NCBI RefSeq assembly: GCF_009363555.1
Contig: NZ_CP045372.1
Location: 1,371,001-1,435,000 of the forward strand
From: Sulfitobacter sp. THAF37
GTDB lineage: Bacteria; Pseudomonadota; Alphaproteobacteria; Rhodobacterales; Rhodobacteraceae
Reading direction: 5' to 3'
DNA length: 64,000 nucleotides
The translations under genes were made by a program, and so were the position numbers. Under the pieces are notes generated by a model, which had not been told where the DNA came from, searched no databases, and worked only from the letters and a program-made list of their open reading frames with translations. Numbering within the stretch: position 1 is the first letter of the stretch; every line of letters starts with the position of its first letter. Positions 47,107 through 55,435 of this stretch are shown here, one piece after another.

Positions 47107-47943
47107 ATGCTGGACGACACCGATACCGCTGACGTGGCCGTGGACAACGTGCTGGAAGTCAACAACATCGAGGTAATCTACAACCATGTGATCCTCGTGC
47201 TGAAAGGCGTCAGCCTGAACGTGCCCAAGGGCGGCATCACCGCGCTGCTGGGCGGCAACGGGGCGGGCAAGACGACCACGCTCAAGGCGATCTCGGGGTT
47301 GCTGGCGAGCGAGCGGGGCGAGGTCACGAAAGGGTCGATCAAATATCGTGGCGCACCCATCCACCATGCCGACCCTGCCGAGACGGTAAAGAAGGGGGTC
47401 GTCCAGGTGATGGAAGGTCGCCACTGTTTCGAACACCTGACCATCGAGGAGAATCTGCTGACGGGCGCCTATACCCGCACCGATGGCACCGGCGCTATCA
47501 ATGCCGATCTTGAAATGGTCTATAATTACTTTCCGCGCCTGAAAGAGCGGCGGAGGTCCCAGGCGGGCTATACCTCGGGCGGGGAGCAGCAGATGTGCGC
47601 CGTCGGACGTGCGCTGATGAGCCGCCCGGAAACGATCCTGCTGGACGAGCCGTCGATGGGCCTGGCCCCGCAGCTGGTAGAGCAGATTTTCGAGATCGTG
47701 AGGTCGATCAACGACGAGCAGGGCGTGACGTTTCTGCTGGCCGAGCAGAACACCAATGTGGCCCTGCGCTTTGCCCACTACGGCTATATCCTGGAATCCG
47801 GCCGTGTGGTCATGGACGGCCCCGCAGCCGACCTGCGCGAAAATCAGGACGTGAAAGAGTTCTACCTCGGTCTGTCGGACGAAGGCCGCAAGAGCTACCG
47901 CGAGGTGCGCAGCTACCGCCGCCGCAAACGCTGGCTATCCTGA
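47107..47943 (+). CDS. Branched-chain-type ABC importer, second ATP-binding protein (LivF-like)
   Basis: This 278-residue ATPase has Walker A GGNGAGKTT, the Q-loop area VVQVMEGRHCFEHLTIEENL characteristic of LivF, the signature TSGGEQQMCAVGRAL, Walker B ILLDEPSMGLAPQ and the C-terminal PAADLRENQDVKEFYLG. The tail is basic (RSYRRRKRW). It completes the five-part importer with the LivG-, LivH- and LivM-like proteins and the binding protein. A GC hairpin without T-run (47945-47959) follows its stop. Confidence 0.94.
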   Translation: MLDDTDTADVAVDNVLEVNNIEVIYNHVILVLKGVSLNVPKGGITALLGGNGAGKTTTLKAISGLLASERGEVTKGSIKYRGAPIHHADPAETVKKGVVQVMEGRHCFEHLTIEENLLTGAYTRTDGTGAINADLEMVYNYFPRLKERRRSQAGYTSGGEQQMCAVGRALMSRPETILLDEPSMGLAPQLVEQIFEIVRSINDEQGVTFLLAEQNTNVALRFAHYGYILESGRVVMDGPAADLRENQDVKEFYLGLSDEGRKSYREVRSYRRRKRWLS

Positions 47944-48031
47944 CGGCCGGCAAAGGCCGCGTAGGCAGAAACGAACGTCATCGGGGCGCCATGCTCCTCA
48001 TTCAAGTTCAAGAGCAACAAGGGTCGAAGTC

Positions 48032-49234
48032 ATGTCCGATTCCCATTTCGATGATCTGGAAACCCGCAGCGCCGACGCACGGGCGGCAGCGCAGGCCGGA
48101 CAACTGCGGCAAATCCTGGCAGGCATCACCGGTGCGCCGGAGAGCTGGCGCATGGCGGCCGCGGGGGTTTCGGGGCCGGATGACTTGCCGAAACTGCCGG
48201 TCCTGCGCAAGTCCGACCTCAGCGGCTGGCAAAAGGCGGCCCCGCCGTTCGGCGGGATCGCGGTGCATAACGCGACGCATGTGTTCCAGTCGCCAGGCCC
48301 GATCTACGAACCCGGTGGCAGCAGCCCCGATTGGTTTCGCATGGGCCGCTTCCTGCATGCGGCGGGATTGGGGCCGGAAGACATCGTTCAGAATTGCTTT
48401 GGCTACCATCTGACCCCAGCGGGCCATATGTTCGAAAGCGGTGCGCGGGCAGTGGGCGCAATGGTCTTGCCCGCTGGTGTCGGCCAGACCGAATTGCAAG
48501 TCACCGCGGCCCGAGACATCGGCACCACGGCCTACGCGGGGACACCGGATTATCTGAAGGTGATCCTGGAGAAAGCTGATGAGATGGGGGTGAAACTGGG
48601 CATCACCAAAGCTGCGGTGGGCGGCGGTGCGCTGTTTCCCTCGCTGCGGCAGTACTACACCGATCGGGGTATTGCCTGCCTGCAATGCTATGCAACCGCC
48701 GACCTCGGCAATGTCGCCTATGAAAGCCAGGCGATGGAAGGAATGATCGTGGACGAAGGCGTGATCGTCGAAATCGTGACCCCCGGCACCGGCGATCCGG
48801 TCGCAGCGGGCGAGGTCGGCGAGGTCGTCGTCACGTCCTTGAACCCGGATTACCCCCTGATCCGCTTCGCCACCGGCGATCTGTCAGCAGTCATGGAGGG
48901 GCAAAGTCCTTGCGGGCGGACGAATATGCGCATCAAGGGTTGGATGGGCCGCGCCGATCAGACCACCAAGATCAAGGGCATGTTCGTGCGCCCGGAACAG
49001 GTCGCGGCGCTGGTGGCCCAGCACGATGAAATCAGCAAGGCGCGCGTCGTTGCCAGCCGCGCGGGCGAAAAAGACGTCATGACCGTTCACATTGAGGCGG
49101 CGGGCGGAGATGCAGCCCTCTATGCACAGTCGGTCACAAATCTGCTGAAGCTGAAGGGCGAGGTCATCGTAGTCGACCCCGGAACCCTGCCCAAAGACGG
49201 GCTGGTGATCGAGGATCAGCGAAATTACGACTGA
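48032..49234 (+). CDS. Phenylacetate-CoA-ligase-like AMP-binding protein with altered ATP site
   Basis: This 400-residue protein aligns by eye with PaaK-type ligases: YHLTPAGHMFESGARAVGAMVLP, YAGTPDYLKVILEKA, QCYATADLGNVAYES and RFATGDLSAVMEG. The N-terminal P-loop expected as SSGTTGxP reads FQSPGPIYEP, and the C-terminal catalytic Lys position reads GLVIEDQR. Both ATP-chemistry positions therefore look changed. It may bind an acyl-adenylate or acid without the full reaction, or be a variant ligase. It ends the importer operon and converges with the next gene, one base apart. Confidence 0.85.
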   Translation: MSDSHFDDLETRSADARAAAQAGQLRQILAGITGAPESWRMAAAGVSGPDDLPKLPVLRKSDLSGWQKAAPPFGGIAVHNATHVFQSPGPIYEPGGSSPDWFRMGRFLHAAGLGPEDIVQNCFGYHLTPAGHMFESGARAVGAMVLPAGVGQTELQVTAARDIGTTAYAGTPDYLKVILEKADEMGVKLGITKAAVGGGALFPSLRQYYTDRGIACLQCYATADLGNVAYESQAMEGMIVDEGVIVEIVTPGTGDPVAAGEVGEVVVTSLNPDYPLIRFATGDLSAVMEGQSPCGRTNMRIKGWMGRADQTTKIKGMFVRPEQVAALVAQHDEISKARVVASRAGEKDVMTVHIEAAGGDAALYAQSVTNLLKLKGEVIVVDPGTLPKDGLVIEDQRNYD

Positions 49235-49235
49235 G

Positions 49236-49994
49236 TTACAGCGCCGTCGCCGCCATCCAGATCGCCATTGCGACCATCATCAGGTTCTCGGTGAGCGAGA
49301 TAAACCCTAACGGCACATTGCTGTCGCCGCCAACACAGGCGCATTTCAATTCGCGTTTGTCGATATAGACCGCCTTGAATACTGACAACGCGCCGATTGT
49401 GCCGATGAAGAGTGCGACCGGGGCAGACAGCCAGGTGGCGACGCCTGCCAGCATCAATACACCTGCCAGCCCCTCGGCATATGGATAGATTTTCCCGTAG
49501 GGCACCCAACGGCGCGCCAAAAGATCGTAGTTCAGGAACATGGTGGAGAAACTCTCGACGTCCTGAAGCTTTTGCAGGGCGAGCAGGCACATCGCAATCG
49601 CGATGAACTTGGGGATGACCATGACGGTCAGAAGTGTTCCGAAAGACAGCCAGCACAGCGCCATGCTCATGGCGAAAGCCATGGCGAACAATGCGATGAC
49701 CGGCCGATAGCTCTTGCCGTCGTCCTTCGCGCTGTCGTGGCCAAGGTGAACGCGCAGGTCGTCGTAGCCGCCGATCCGTTTGCCGCCGATGTAGACCTGC
49801 GGGGTCGTATCGACATTTTCCCGCTCCTGAAAGCGGTCGGTTTCTTCGCGGGTTTCGAGATGGTGATCTTCGACCGCAAACCCTTCGCGCTCAAGAAGGT
49901 CTTTCGCTTTCAAACCGAAGGGGCACAGATGGTCAGGCATGACCATACGATAAAGCTTGGCCGTTTGGTGCGTGGACGTGCGTTCATCAGTCAT
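49236..49994 (-). CDS. Glutaredoxin-MauE fusion membrane protein
   Basis: This 252-residue chain joins two domains. Residues 1 to about 85 are glutaredoxin-like with one active-site cysteine (MPDHLCPFGLKAKDLL), the cis-Pro TTPQVYI and GGYDDL. Residues about 95-250 are four membrane segments of the MauE/DoxX type, with a conserved ELKCACVGGDSNVPLGFISLTENL that carries a Cys-Ala-Cys pair. Such proteins are thought to move reducing power across the membrane for disulphide handling; that is inference here. Confidence 0.85.
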   Translation of the reverse strand: MTDERTSTHQTAKLYRMVMPDHLCPFGLKAKDLLEREGFAVEDHHLETREETDRFQERENVDTTPQVYIGGKRIGGYDDLRVHLGHDSAKDDGKSYRPVIALFAMAFAMSMALCWLSFGTLLTVMVIPKFIAIAMCLLALQKLQDVESFSTMFLNYDLLARRWVPYGKIYPYAEGLAGVLMLAGVATWLSAPVALFIGTIGALSVFKAVYIDKRELKCACVGGDSNVPLGFISLTENLMMVAMAIWMAATAL

Positions 49995-50083
49995 ACCAGA
50001 TGAACCCGGGGGTGCGTTGAATTGTTCCGGTCTGAAGACTGGCTGGGTCTGGCAATCCTGACTGAAATCATCGAAATAGGGGC

Positions 50084-51757
50084 ATGACCCAGACGACAGC
50101 TCTGACCCTGCAAAAGCACGCCGCCCAGACGGACCGAACGCGAAGCTTGGCCGTCGCTGCGGTGTTTGTCGCCGTGACCTGTGCCTTGCCGATGATCGCA
50201 GTGCTGATCGCGGCGCTCAGCGGAGGGACGGACACAGTGCGGCACCTCATCTCGACGGTGCTGGGGGGCTATACCTGGACGACCTTCAAACTGGTCGTGC
50301 TGGTTGCAGCGGGCACCTTTGCCGTTGGGGTCGGCGCGGCCTGGCTGGTGACGATGACCCGCTTTCCCGGGGTGCGTCTGTTCGAGATCCTGCTGGTTCT
50401 GCCACTGGCCTTTCCGGCCTATGTGCTGGCCTACGCATATACCTATATCCTGGATCACCCCGGGATCGTGCAAAGCATGCTGCGCGACGTGACCGGATGG
50501 GGGCCGCGGGACTACTGGTTTCCTGATGTCCGCTCGTTGGGCGGGGCAGCGATCATGCTGATTCTGGTGCTGTACCCCTATGTCTATCTGCTGGCCCGGG
50601 CGGCGTTCCTCCAGCAGAGCGGGACGACCTTCCTTGCGGCGCGGGCGCTGGGGTCTTCTGCCTTTGCGGCGTTCTTCAAGGTCAGCCTTCCGCTGGCGCG
50701 CCCCGCGATTGCGGGGGGTGTCCTGCTGGCGGTGATGGAAACCATCGCGGATTTCGGCACTGTCGCCTATTTCGGCGTACAGACCTTTGCCACCGGCATC
50801 TATACCTCCTGGTTCTCTCTGTATGACCGGGCGGGGGCGGCGCAGCTGGCGCTGTGCCTGCTGTCGGTTGCCCTGTTGCTGGCGATGCTTGAGCGGGTTC
50901 AGCGGGGCAAGGCCAAATACCATGACCCCGCGAAACGCGCCCCCAGCATGCCCCCGATCAGACTGCAGGGCTTTGCGGGAATCGCGGCGCTCTTGCTTTG
51001 TGGCATTCCGGTCATCTTTGGCGCGGTGTTGCCGGTCATCATCCTGTTCACGATGGGCCTGGGGGCCGAGCAGGACCTGTTGAGCCCCCGCTATCTGGGT
51101 TTCATGCGGAACTCCGTCACGCTTGCGGGTGTGGCGGCCGTGGTCACGGTGATCGGTGCGGTCTGCGTGGGGTTCTTTCGCAGGCTGCGGCCCGGACGGT
51201 TGTCACGCGGGGCAGCCTATGTGGCGCGGCTGGGCTACGCGGTGCCGGGCGGGGTGATCGCGGTAGGGCTGATGGTGCCCTTCGCCGCCTTCGACAACGC
51301 GCTGGACGCCTGGATGCGCGCGACTTTCAACATCTCTACCGGGTTGCTGATAACGGGGTCGATCTGGCTGCTGGTGGCGGCCTACATGGTGCGTTTCATG
51401 GCGGCGGCGCTTGGCGCCTACGAAGGCGGACAGGCGATGGTTCATGCCAATATGGACGCCGCCGCGCGGTCATTGGGCGAAGGGCCGATGGGCACGCTGC
51501 GCCGGGTTCATCTGCCGATCCTCGCGCCCAGCTTGCTGACCGCGCTCCTGATCGTCTTTGTCGATGTCATGAAAGAGCTGCCCGCGACGCTGATCATGCG
51601 GCCGTTCAACTACGATACCCTTGCGGTACAGGCCTATCGGCTGGCAAGCGACGAACGGCTGGGTGGCGCGGCGGTGCCCAGCCTTGTGATCGTAGCGATG
51701 GGGCTGCTGCCCGTGATCCTGATCTGCCGCCAGGTGGGCCGGGGCAGGCGGGTCTGA
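50084..51757 (+). CDS. Iron(III)-type ABC transporter permease, two fused permease halves
   Basis: This 557-residue protein has 12 membrane segments in two repeats, each with a coupling loop of the binding-protein-dependent type (AARALGSSAFAAFFKVSLPLARPAI near 190 and AARSLGEGPMGTLRRVHLPILAPSL near 465). This is the FbpB/SfuB layout for ferric iron import. Neither the binding protein nor the ATPase is adjacent, so its partners must be encoded elsewhere. The ATG at 50084 begins MTQTTALTLQ. The 89 bases upstream show no clear iron-regulator site to my eye. Confidence 0.88.
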   Translation: MTQTTALTLQKHAAQTDRTRSLAVAAVFVAVTCALPMIAVLIAALSGGTDTVRHLISTVLGGYTWTTFKLVVLVAAGTFAVGVGAAWLVTMTRFPGVRLFEILLVLPLAFPAYVLAYAYTYILDHPGIVQSMLRDVTGWGPRDYWFPDVRSLGGAAIMLILVLYPYVYLLARAAFLQQSGTTFLAARALGSSAFAAFFKVSLPLARPAIAGGVLLAVMETIADFGTVAYFGVQTFATGIYTSWFSLYDRAGAAQLALCLLSVALLLAMLERVQRGKAKYHDPAKRAPSMPPIRLQGFAGIAALLLCGIPVIFGAVLPVIILFTMGLGAEQDLLSPRYLGFMRNSVTLAGVAAVVTVIGAVCVGFFRRLRPGRLSRGAAYVARLGYAVPGGVIAVGLMVPFAAFDNALDAWMRATFNISTGLLITGSIWLLVAAYMVRFMAAALGAYEGGQAMVHANMDAAARSLGEGPMGTLRRVHLPILAPSLLTALLIVFVDVMKELPATLIMRPFNYDTLAVQAYRLASDERLGGAAVPSLVIVAMGLLPVILICRQVGRGRRV

Positions 51758-51791
51758 GGCGCGGCGCGCCCCGGACCCTGTGCAGCCGAAC

Positions 51792-52661
51792 CTAGCCTTC
51801 GTTGTCCTGCAGCTTGTCCTGCGTCCGGGTTTCAAAGTCGCTCGCATCGTGCCGCTCGCGCAGTTGCATCGACAGATCGTCGCCGAAAGCACGGTTGACC
51901 ATGCGGCCCCGCTTGACCGCCGGACGGGCGTCGATGGCCTCTGCCCAGCGCAGGACGTTCTTGTAGGACTTCACGTCAAGGAAGGTTCCGGCATCGTAGA
52001 GACGCCCCAGCACGAGTTGGCCATACCACGCCCAGATTGCCATGTCGGCAATGGAATAGCTGCCCGCCATCCAGTCCTTGTCCGCCAGATGCCGGTCCAG
52101 CACGTCAAGCTGGCGCTTGGTTTCCATCGTGAAGCGGTCGATGGGGTATTTCCATTTCTCGGGCGCATAGGCGTAGAAATGGCCGAACCCGCCACCGAGG
52201 TAGGGCGCGCTGCCCATTTGCCAGAACAGCCAGCTGAACATCTCGGTCCGGTCCGAAGGGGTCTCGGGGATGAATGCACCGAATTTTTCCGCCAGGTGCA
52301 TCATGATCGACGCCGATTCGAAGACGCGCTGCGGCGCGTCGCCGGAGTGATCCATCAATGCCGGAATCTTGGAATTCGGGTTAGCCTCGACAAAGCCGGA
52401 GCCGAATTGATTGCCTTCGGAAATGTCGATGATCCAGGCGTCATATTCCGCGCCCTGGTGCCCTGCGGCAAGCAGTTCCTCGAACAGGACAGTCACCTTT
52501 ACCCCGTTGGGCGTGGCAAGTGAGTAGAGCTGGAAGGGATGTTTGCCGACGGGCAGTTCCTTGTCATGGGTCGGCCCCGCGATCGGGCGGTTGATCGACG
52601 CGAAGCGCCCGCCGCTGGCTTCGTCCTGGGTCCAGACCTCTGGGGGGGTATAGGTTTTCAT
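51792..52661 (-). CDS. yghU: Glutathione-dependent disulphide-bond oxidoreductase, YghU type
   Basis: This 289-residue GST-fold protein has the long N-terminal extension typical of YghU (YTPPEVWT, FASINRPIAGPTHDKELPVG) before the thioredoxin domain (QLYSLATPNGVKVTVLFEEL). SKIPALMD gives the cis-Pro and VFESASIMMHLAEKFG the glutathione Glu-Ser pair. The C-terminal helical domain has YSIADMAIWAWYG. YghU binds two glutathione molecules and reduces disulphides. It converges with the iron permease gene, 34 bases apart. Confidence 0.93.
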   Translation of the reverse strand: MKTYTPPEVWTQDEASGGRFASINRPIAGPTHDKELPVGKHPFQLYSLATPNGVKVTVLFEELLAAGHQGAEYDAWIIDISEGNQFGSGFVEANPNSKIPALMDHSGDAPQRVFESASIMMHLAEKFGAFIPETPSDRTEMFSWLFWQMGSAPYLGGGFGHFYAYAPEKWKYPIDRFTMETKRQLDVLDRHLADKDWMAGSYSIADMAIWAWYGQLVLGRLYDAGTFLDVKSYKNVLRWAEAIDARPAVKRGRMVNRAFGDDLSMQLRERHDASDFETRTQDKLQDNEG

Positions 52662-52761
52662 GTGGTGGCCTTTTCTGTTTGCAGCTTTTCTGGCACCCTA
52701 TTCCTTGTCGCCCCGGTGGCAAGGCCGGGGCGACGCTGCTGAACCAGCTGTGAGACATCCG

Positions 52762-53340
52762 ATGGCCATGCCGTTGCGTCGAAATCTGACCTATCTCCTG
52801 ATTGTCCTGGCCTGGCTGCTGGCCGTCCTGGCAACGCCCTCCCGCGCGACGCCGGAACCGGGGCTGATGTGGAACCGCTCTGGCTTGCCTGCGGTGTTTC
52901 CGCTGCAGCTGCGCACGCACCCCGGGTTGGACTACCTGCTGATGCTGACACCGGTAAACGAAGATGCCGCGGTATTGGCGGCCTATGCGCGGGGTGGGGA
53001 ATTTTTCCGCGTTCTGGTGCCGCCGGGCGAATTCGAGGTCTCCATTGCCGCAGGGCGGGAATGGCAGGGTGAGAAGCGTCTCTTTGGCCCTGATACGCGC
53101 TTTTTCAACCTTGAGGCGCCGCTGACCTTTCGGGTGAAAGGGTTGAGTCGGCGTCAGGGCCATGTGATCGACCTGCGGCGGGTATTGGAAGATCCCGAAG
53201 CCATCGAGACGGCGTCGAGGAGCCTGTGCCAGACGCTCCGGCTTGCGCCGGACGAGAGGTGGCTGGCGGTGCCCGGTCCGGACCCGGACGGACCCGACGA
53301 CAGGATTCCGCGTTACGAGGTGCGCCCCAGGCTGTGCTGA
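52762..53340 (+). CDS. Secreted hypothetical protein
   Basis: ATG 52762 (or 52768) begins a 192-residue protein with an N-terminal signal sequence (hydrophobic stretch YLLIVLAWLLAVLATPSRA). The mature part shows NEDAAVLAAYARGGEFFRVLVPPGEFEVSIAAG and FFNLEAPLTFRVKGLSRRQGHVIDL, a beta-rich domain that I do not recognise, and one C-terminal Cys pair candidate (SLCQTLR, RPRLC). The frame is open from 52660, inside the start of the divergent yghU. No function is proposed. Confidence 0.7.
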   Translation: MAMPLRRNLTYLLIVLAWLLAVLATPSRATPEPGLMWNRSGLPAVFPLQLRTHPGLDYLLMLTPVNEDAAVLAAYARGGEFFRVLVPPGEFEVSIAAGREWQGEKRLFGPDTRFFNLEAPLTFRVKGLSRRQGHVIDLRRVLEDPEAIETASRSLCQTLRLAPDERWLAVPGPDPDGPDDRIPRYEVRPRLC

Positions 53341-53341
53341 C

Positions 53342-53376
53342 CCCAAAAGAAAAAGGCTGCCCCGGAGGACAGCCTT
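53342..53376 (-). terminator. Rho-independent terminator of rpmJ
   Basis: Read on the minus strand, a 10-bp stem (one G-T pair) with loop TCCG occupies 53376-53353 and is followed by TTTCTTTTGG. It lies 22 bases after the rpmJ stop. Confidence 0.8.
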
Positions 53377-53398
53377 GAACAGCAATTGCTGGCAAAGT

Positions 53399-53524
53399 TC
53401 AGCCCTGGCGGGCTTTGAACCGGCGCTGCGTCTTGTTGATCACGTAAACGCGGCCTTTGCGACGCACAACGCGGCAATCACGGTGCCGGTTCTTGAGCGA
53501 GCGGAGCGAGTTGCGAACTTTCAT
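53399..53524 (-). CDS. rpmJ: Ribosomal protein L36
   Basis: The 41-residue product (start at 53524) is strongly basic: [40 protein letters not shown]. This is the longer, zinc-free L36 form (YkgO-like), with RHRDC in place of the zinc-binding CxxC set, as usual in Rhodobacteraceae. GGAGG lies just upstream of the start (in CACCTCCA on the plus strand). It stands alone between a terminator and a tRNA gene. Confidence 0.95.
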   Translation of the reverse strand: MKVRNSLRSLKNRHRDCRVVRRKGRVYVINKTQRRFKARQG

Positions 53525-53611
53525 GTCCACCTCCATCTTTCTGTCTGGCGCGAACCAGCGCCGGGTTGCGGGCAGCCAGACACGCCTGGGCGTCCGGCCG
53601 GTGAATTTCGG

Positions 53612-53686
53612 TGGTGGGCGATACTGGGATCGAACCAGTGACCCCTTCGATGTCAACGAAGTGCTCTACCGCTGAGCTAATCACCC
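53612..53686 (-). tRNA. tRNA-Val (GAC)
   Basis: On the minus strand the gene runs from GGGTGAT (53686) to an encoded CCA (53612), 75 bases. The seven-pair acceptor stem (GGGTGAT with ATCGCCC), the D arm TAGCTCAGCGGTAGAGCA, the anticodon loop TTGACAT with GAC at 53654-53652, and the T arm with TTCGATC are all present. Confidence 0.97.
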
Positions 53687-53774
53687 ACACTGAAACACGG
53701 GATAAACACGGCCCCAAACAAAATGGGGCGCGAAAACCCGCGCCGTGAGGGGTGCTATAAAAGGAGTCGGAGCC

Positions 53775-53855
53775 ATGATCAAGGGCTTTTGGCATCTCAA
53801 TTTTCTGCGCTATGTTCGAACCGAAAGGGGCCGCCATGCCAAAGTCCGCCTATGA
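53775..53855 (+). CDS. Possible 26-residue leader ORF overlapping the N-formylglutamate amidohydrolase start
   Basis: ATG 53775 has a strong ribosome site (AAAAGGAG, 8 bases upstream) and encodes a short basic peptide (MIKGFWHLNFLRYVRTERG and seven more residues). Its stop at 53853-53855 lies 20 bases inside the next gene. It could couple or tune that gene's translation. The absence of any recognisable domain and the short length keep confidence low. Confidence 0.3.
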   Translation: MIKGFWHLNFLRYVRTERGRHAKVRL

Positions 53856-54696
53856 AGTTCTGCACCCTGAGCGCAACCGGTCCTGTGTGGTCTTTGCCTC
53901 GCCCCACTCGGGGCGGGATTACCCCTGGTCCTTTCTGCGCAATACAGTGCTGGACGAACACGCGATCCGGTCTTCCGAGGATGCTTTCGTCGACATGCTG
54001 TTTGACAGTGCCCCGCGTTTCGGTGCCGCTTTCATAAAGGCTGGCGCGCCTCGGGCCTTTGTCGATCTGAATCGGTCGTCCGATGAACTGGATCCGGCCC
54101 TGATCGAAGGGGTGCGCCGACAGGGGCACAACCCGCGGGTGGCGTCCGGCCTTGGCGTGGTGCCGCGCGTGGTGGCGAATGGGCGGGCGATCTATCGTGG
54201 CAAGATCACGCTGGAAGAAGCGCAGCGTCGCATCGACAGGTATTGGCAGCCGTATCACGACATGCTGCAAAAGCTGTTGGACACCGCGCACCGGCGGCAC
54301 GGGCAGGCGGTGCTGCTGGATTGCCATTCCATGCCGCACGAGGCGATGGATGGTGTGGCGCGGTCCGGCATGCGCCGTCCGGACGTTGTGCTGGGCGACC
54401 GTTTTGGTGCCTCGGCGACCGCTGAGGTGGTGGATCGCATCGAAGCGGCCTTTGCGGCAGCTGGCTTTGTCGTGACCAGAAACACCCCCTTTGCCGGGGC
54501 CTATATCACTCAGGCCTATGGACGTCCGTCGCGCGGGCAGCATGCCGTTCAGGTGGAAATCGACCGTTCGGTTTATATGAACGAGGCGCTGATCCGGCCC
54601 AATGGCGATTTCGAAGCCGTGCGCGGGGCGTTGCAGCAGGTGGTGCGCGAAATTGCGCAGATCGGTCAGGGGCGTCAGCCGCTCGCGGCGGAATAG
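53836..54696 (+). CDS. N-formylglutamate amidohydrolase family protein
   Basis: ATG 53836 follows GAAAGGGG and gives 286 residues; ATG 53812 is the alternative. The family motifs are visible: FASPHSGRDYP near 20, DLNRSSDELDP, LLDCHSMPH with probable metal ligands near 165, NTPFAGAYITQAYG and VQVEIDRSVYMNE. The enzyme would release formate and glutamate from N-formylglutamate, the last step of one histidine pathway, though no hut genes are near. The last 22 bases overlap the converging DUF1772 gene. Confidence 0.9.
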   Translation: MPKSAYEVLHPERNRSCVVFASPHSGRDYPWSFLRNTVLDEHAIRSSEDAFVDMLFDSAPRFGAAFIKAGAPRAFVDLNRSSDELDPALIEGVRRQGHNPRVASGLGVVPRVVANGRAIYRGKITLEEAQRRIDRYWQPYHDMLQKLLDTAHRRHGQAVLLDCHSMPHEAMDGVARSGMRRPDVVLGDRFGASATAEVVDRIEAAFAAAGFVVTRNTPFAGAYITQAYGRPSRGQHAVQVEIDRSVYMNEALIRPNGDFEAVRGALQQVVREIAQIGQGRQPLAAE

Positions 54697-55199
54697 CTGC
54701 TTACCTTCTTTTCGGCCAGAAAGGCCATGCCAAGGCAGAGCAGCCCGAGCCCTGTCGCCACGGTGCGTGCCTGATTCCAGAATTGCCAGTCGGCGGAGTA
54801 TTCCTGCCAGATTCGGCGGGCATCCTCGATATCTTCGGGAACGCTGAGCGCACCGAGAGCCTCGTTCATCGGCACGTTAACGGCCATCGTCAGAAGAACA
54901 CCGGGAAATACCACCAACAGGGTGGTGGCCAGGGTCCAATACGCGGCGGTTCGCTGCGCTGACGAAAACAGGCACAGCGTGGTGATCGCCAGCGCCACAG
55001 GCGTTCCAAAAAAGGCGGGCGCGAAAACCGCGTTTCGCACGGAGGCGTTCATGGCCTGCATCGCCGAGATGGCAACCCGCGGGTCCGCCTGATCCAGGCC
55101 CCACATCGTCGAGCAGACCCAAGCATAGAAGAAGCCGAAGAGCGCCCCGCACAGGAGCAGAGACAACATCAACAATGGGCGGGTCAGGGTAGAGGTCAT
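54675..55199 (-). CDS. DUF1772 (anthrone-oxygenase-like) membrane protein
   Basis: This 174-residue protein has four hydrophobic segments (about 8-28, 58-76, 84-108 and 146-165) and the conserved MQAMNASVRNAVFAPAFFGTP, NVPMNEALG and DWQFWNQARTVAT of DUF1772. Distant relatives act as anthrone oxygenases, but the bacterial role is unknown. The promoter region carries a palindrome overlapping a TTGACA box, which suggests repression by a TetR-like protein not found here. Confidence 0.85.
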   Translation of the reverse strand: MTSTLTRPLLMLSLLLCGALFGFFYAWVCSTMWGLDQADPRVAISAMQAMNASVRNAVFAPAFFGTPVALAITTLCLFSSAQRTAAYWTLATTLLVVFPGVLLTMAVNVPMNEALGALSVPEDIEDARRIWQEYSADWQFWNQARTVATGLGLLCLGMAFLAEKKVSSYSAASG

Positions 55200-55232
55200 C
55201 GTATTTCCGTATTTATGTGTACGCTTTGTTAT

Positions 55233-55261
55233 CCGTACTTGTATGTACGGTTATCTGTCAA
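55233..55261 (-). promoter_or_regulatory. Promoter and overlapping palindromic operator of the DUF1772 gene
   Basis: TTGACA reads on the minus strand at 55261-55256. The perfect palindrome CCGTAC-N6-GTACGG at 55233-55250 covers the spacer and -10 area. A related half-site GTGTACG lies at 55217-55223. The arrangement is that of a repressed promoter. Confidence 0.55.
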
Positions 55262-55435
55262 GAGGGATCAGGCATGGTGCGCGTCGGGACAAACGCGCAG
55301 ATTTGCGGCGGTCGGACAGGCTGTGTTCGGGTTGGTGCAAGGCGAATCGCAGTCCGGCGCAAAGGGCGCCCGCATAGGCGGTGCGTGGGGTGTTAATTCA
55401 ATTAGCTTGCCTGTGCCGTGGCCAGCGGCTGCACG

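Noticed and set aside
49995..50083. Iron-regulator site before the ferric permease gene
   Set aside because: A/T-rich words such as TGAAATCATCGAAAT occur, but no symmetric or known site could be defended.
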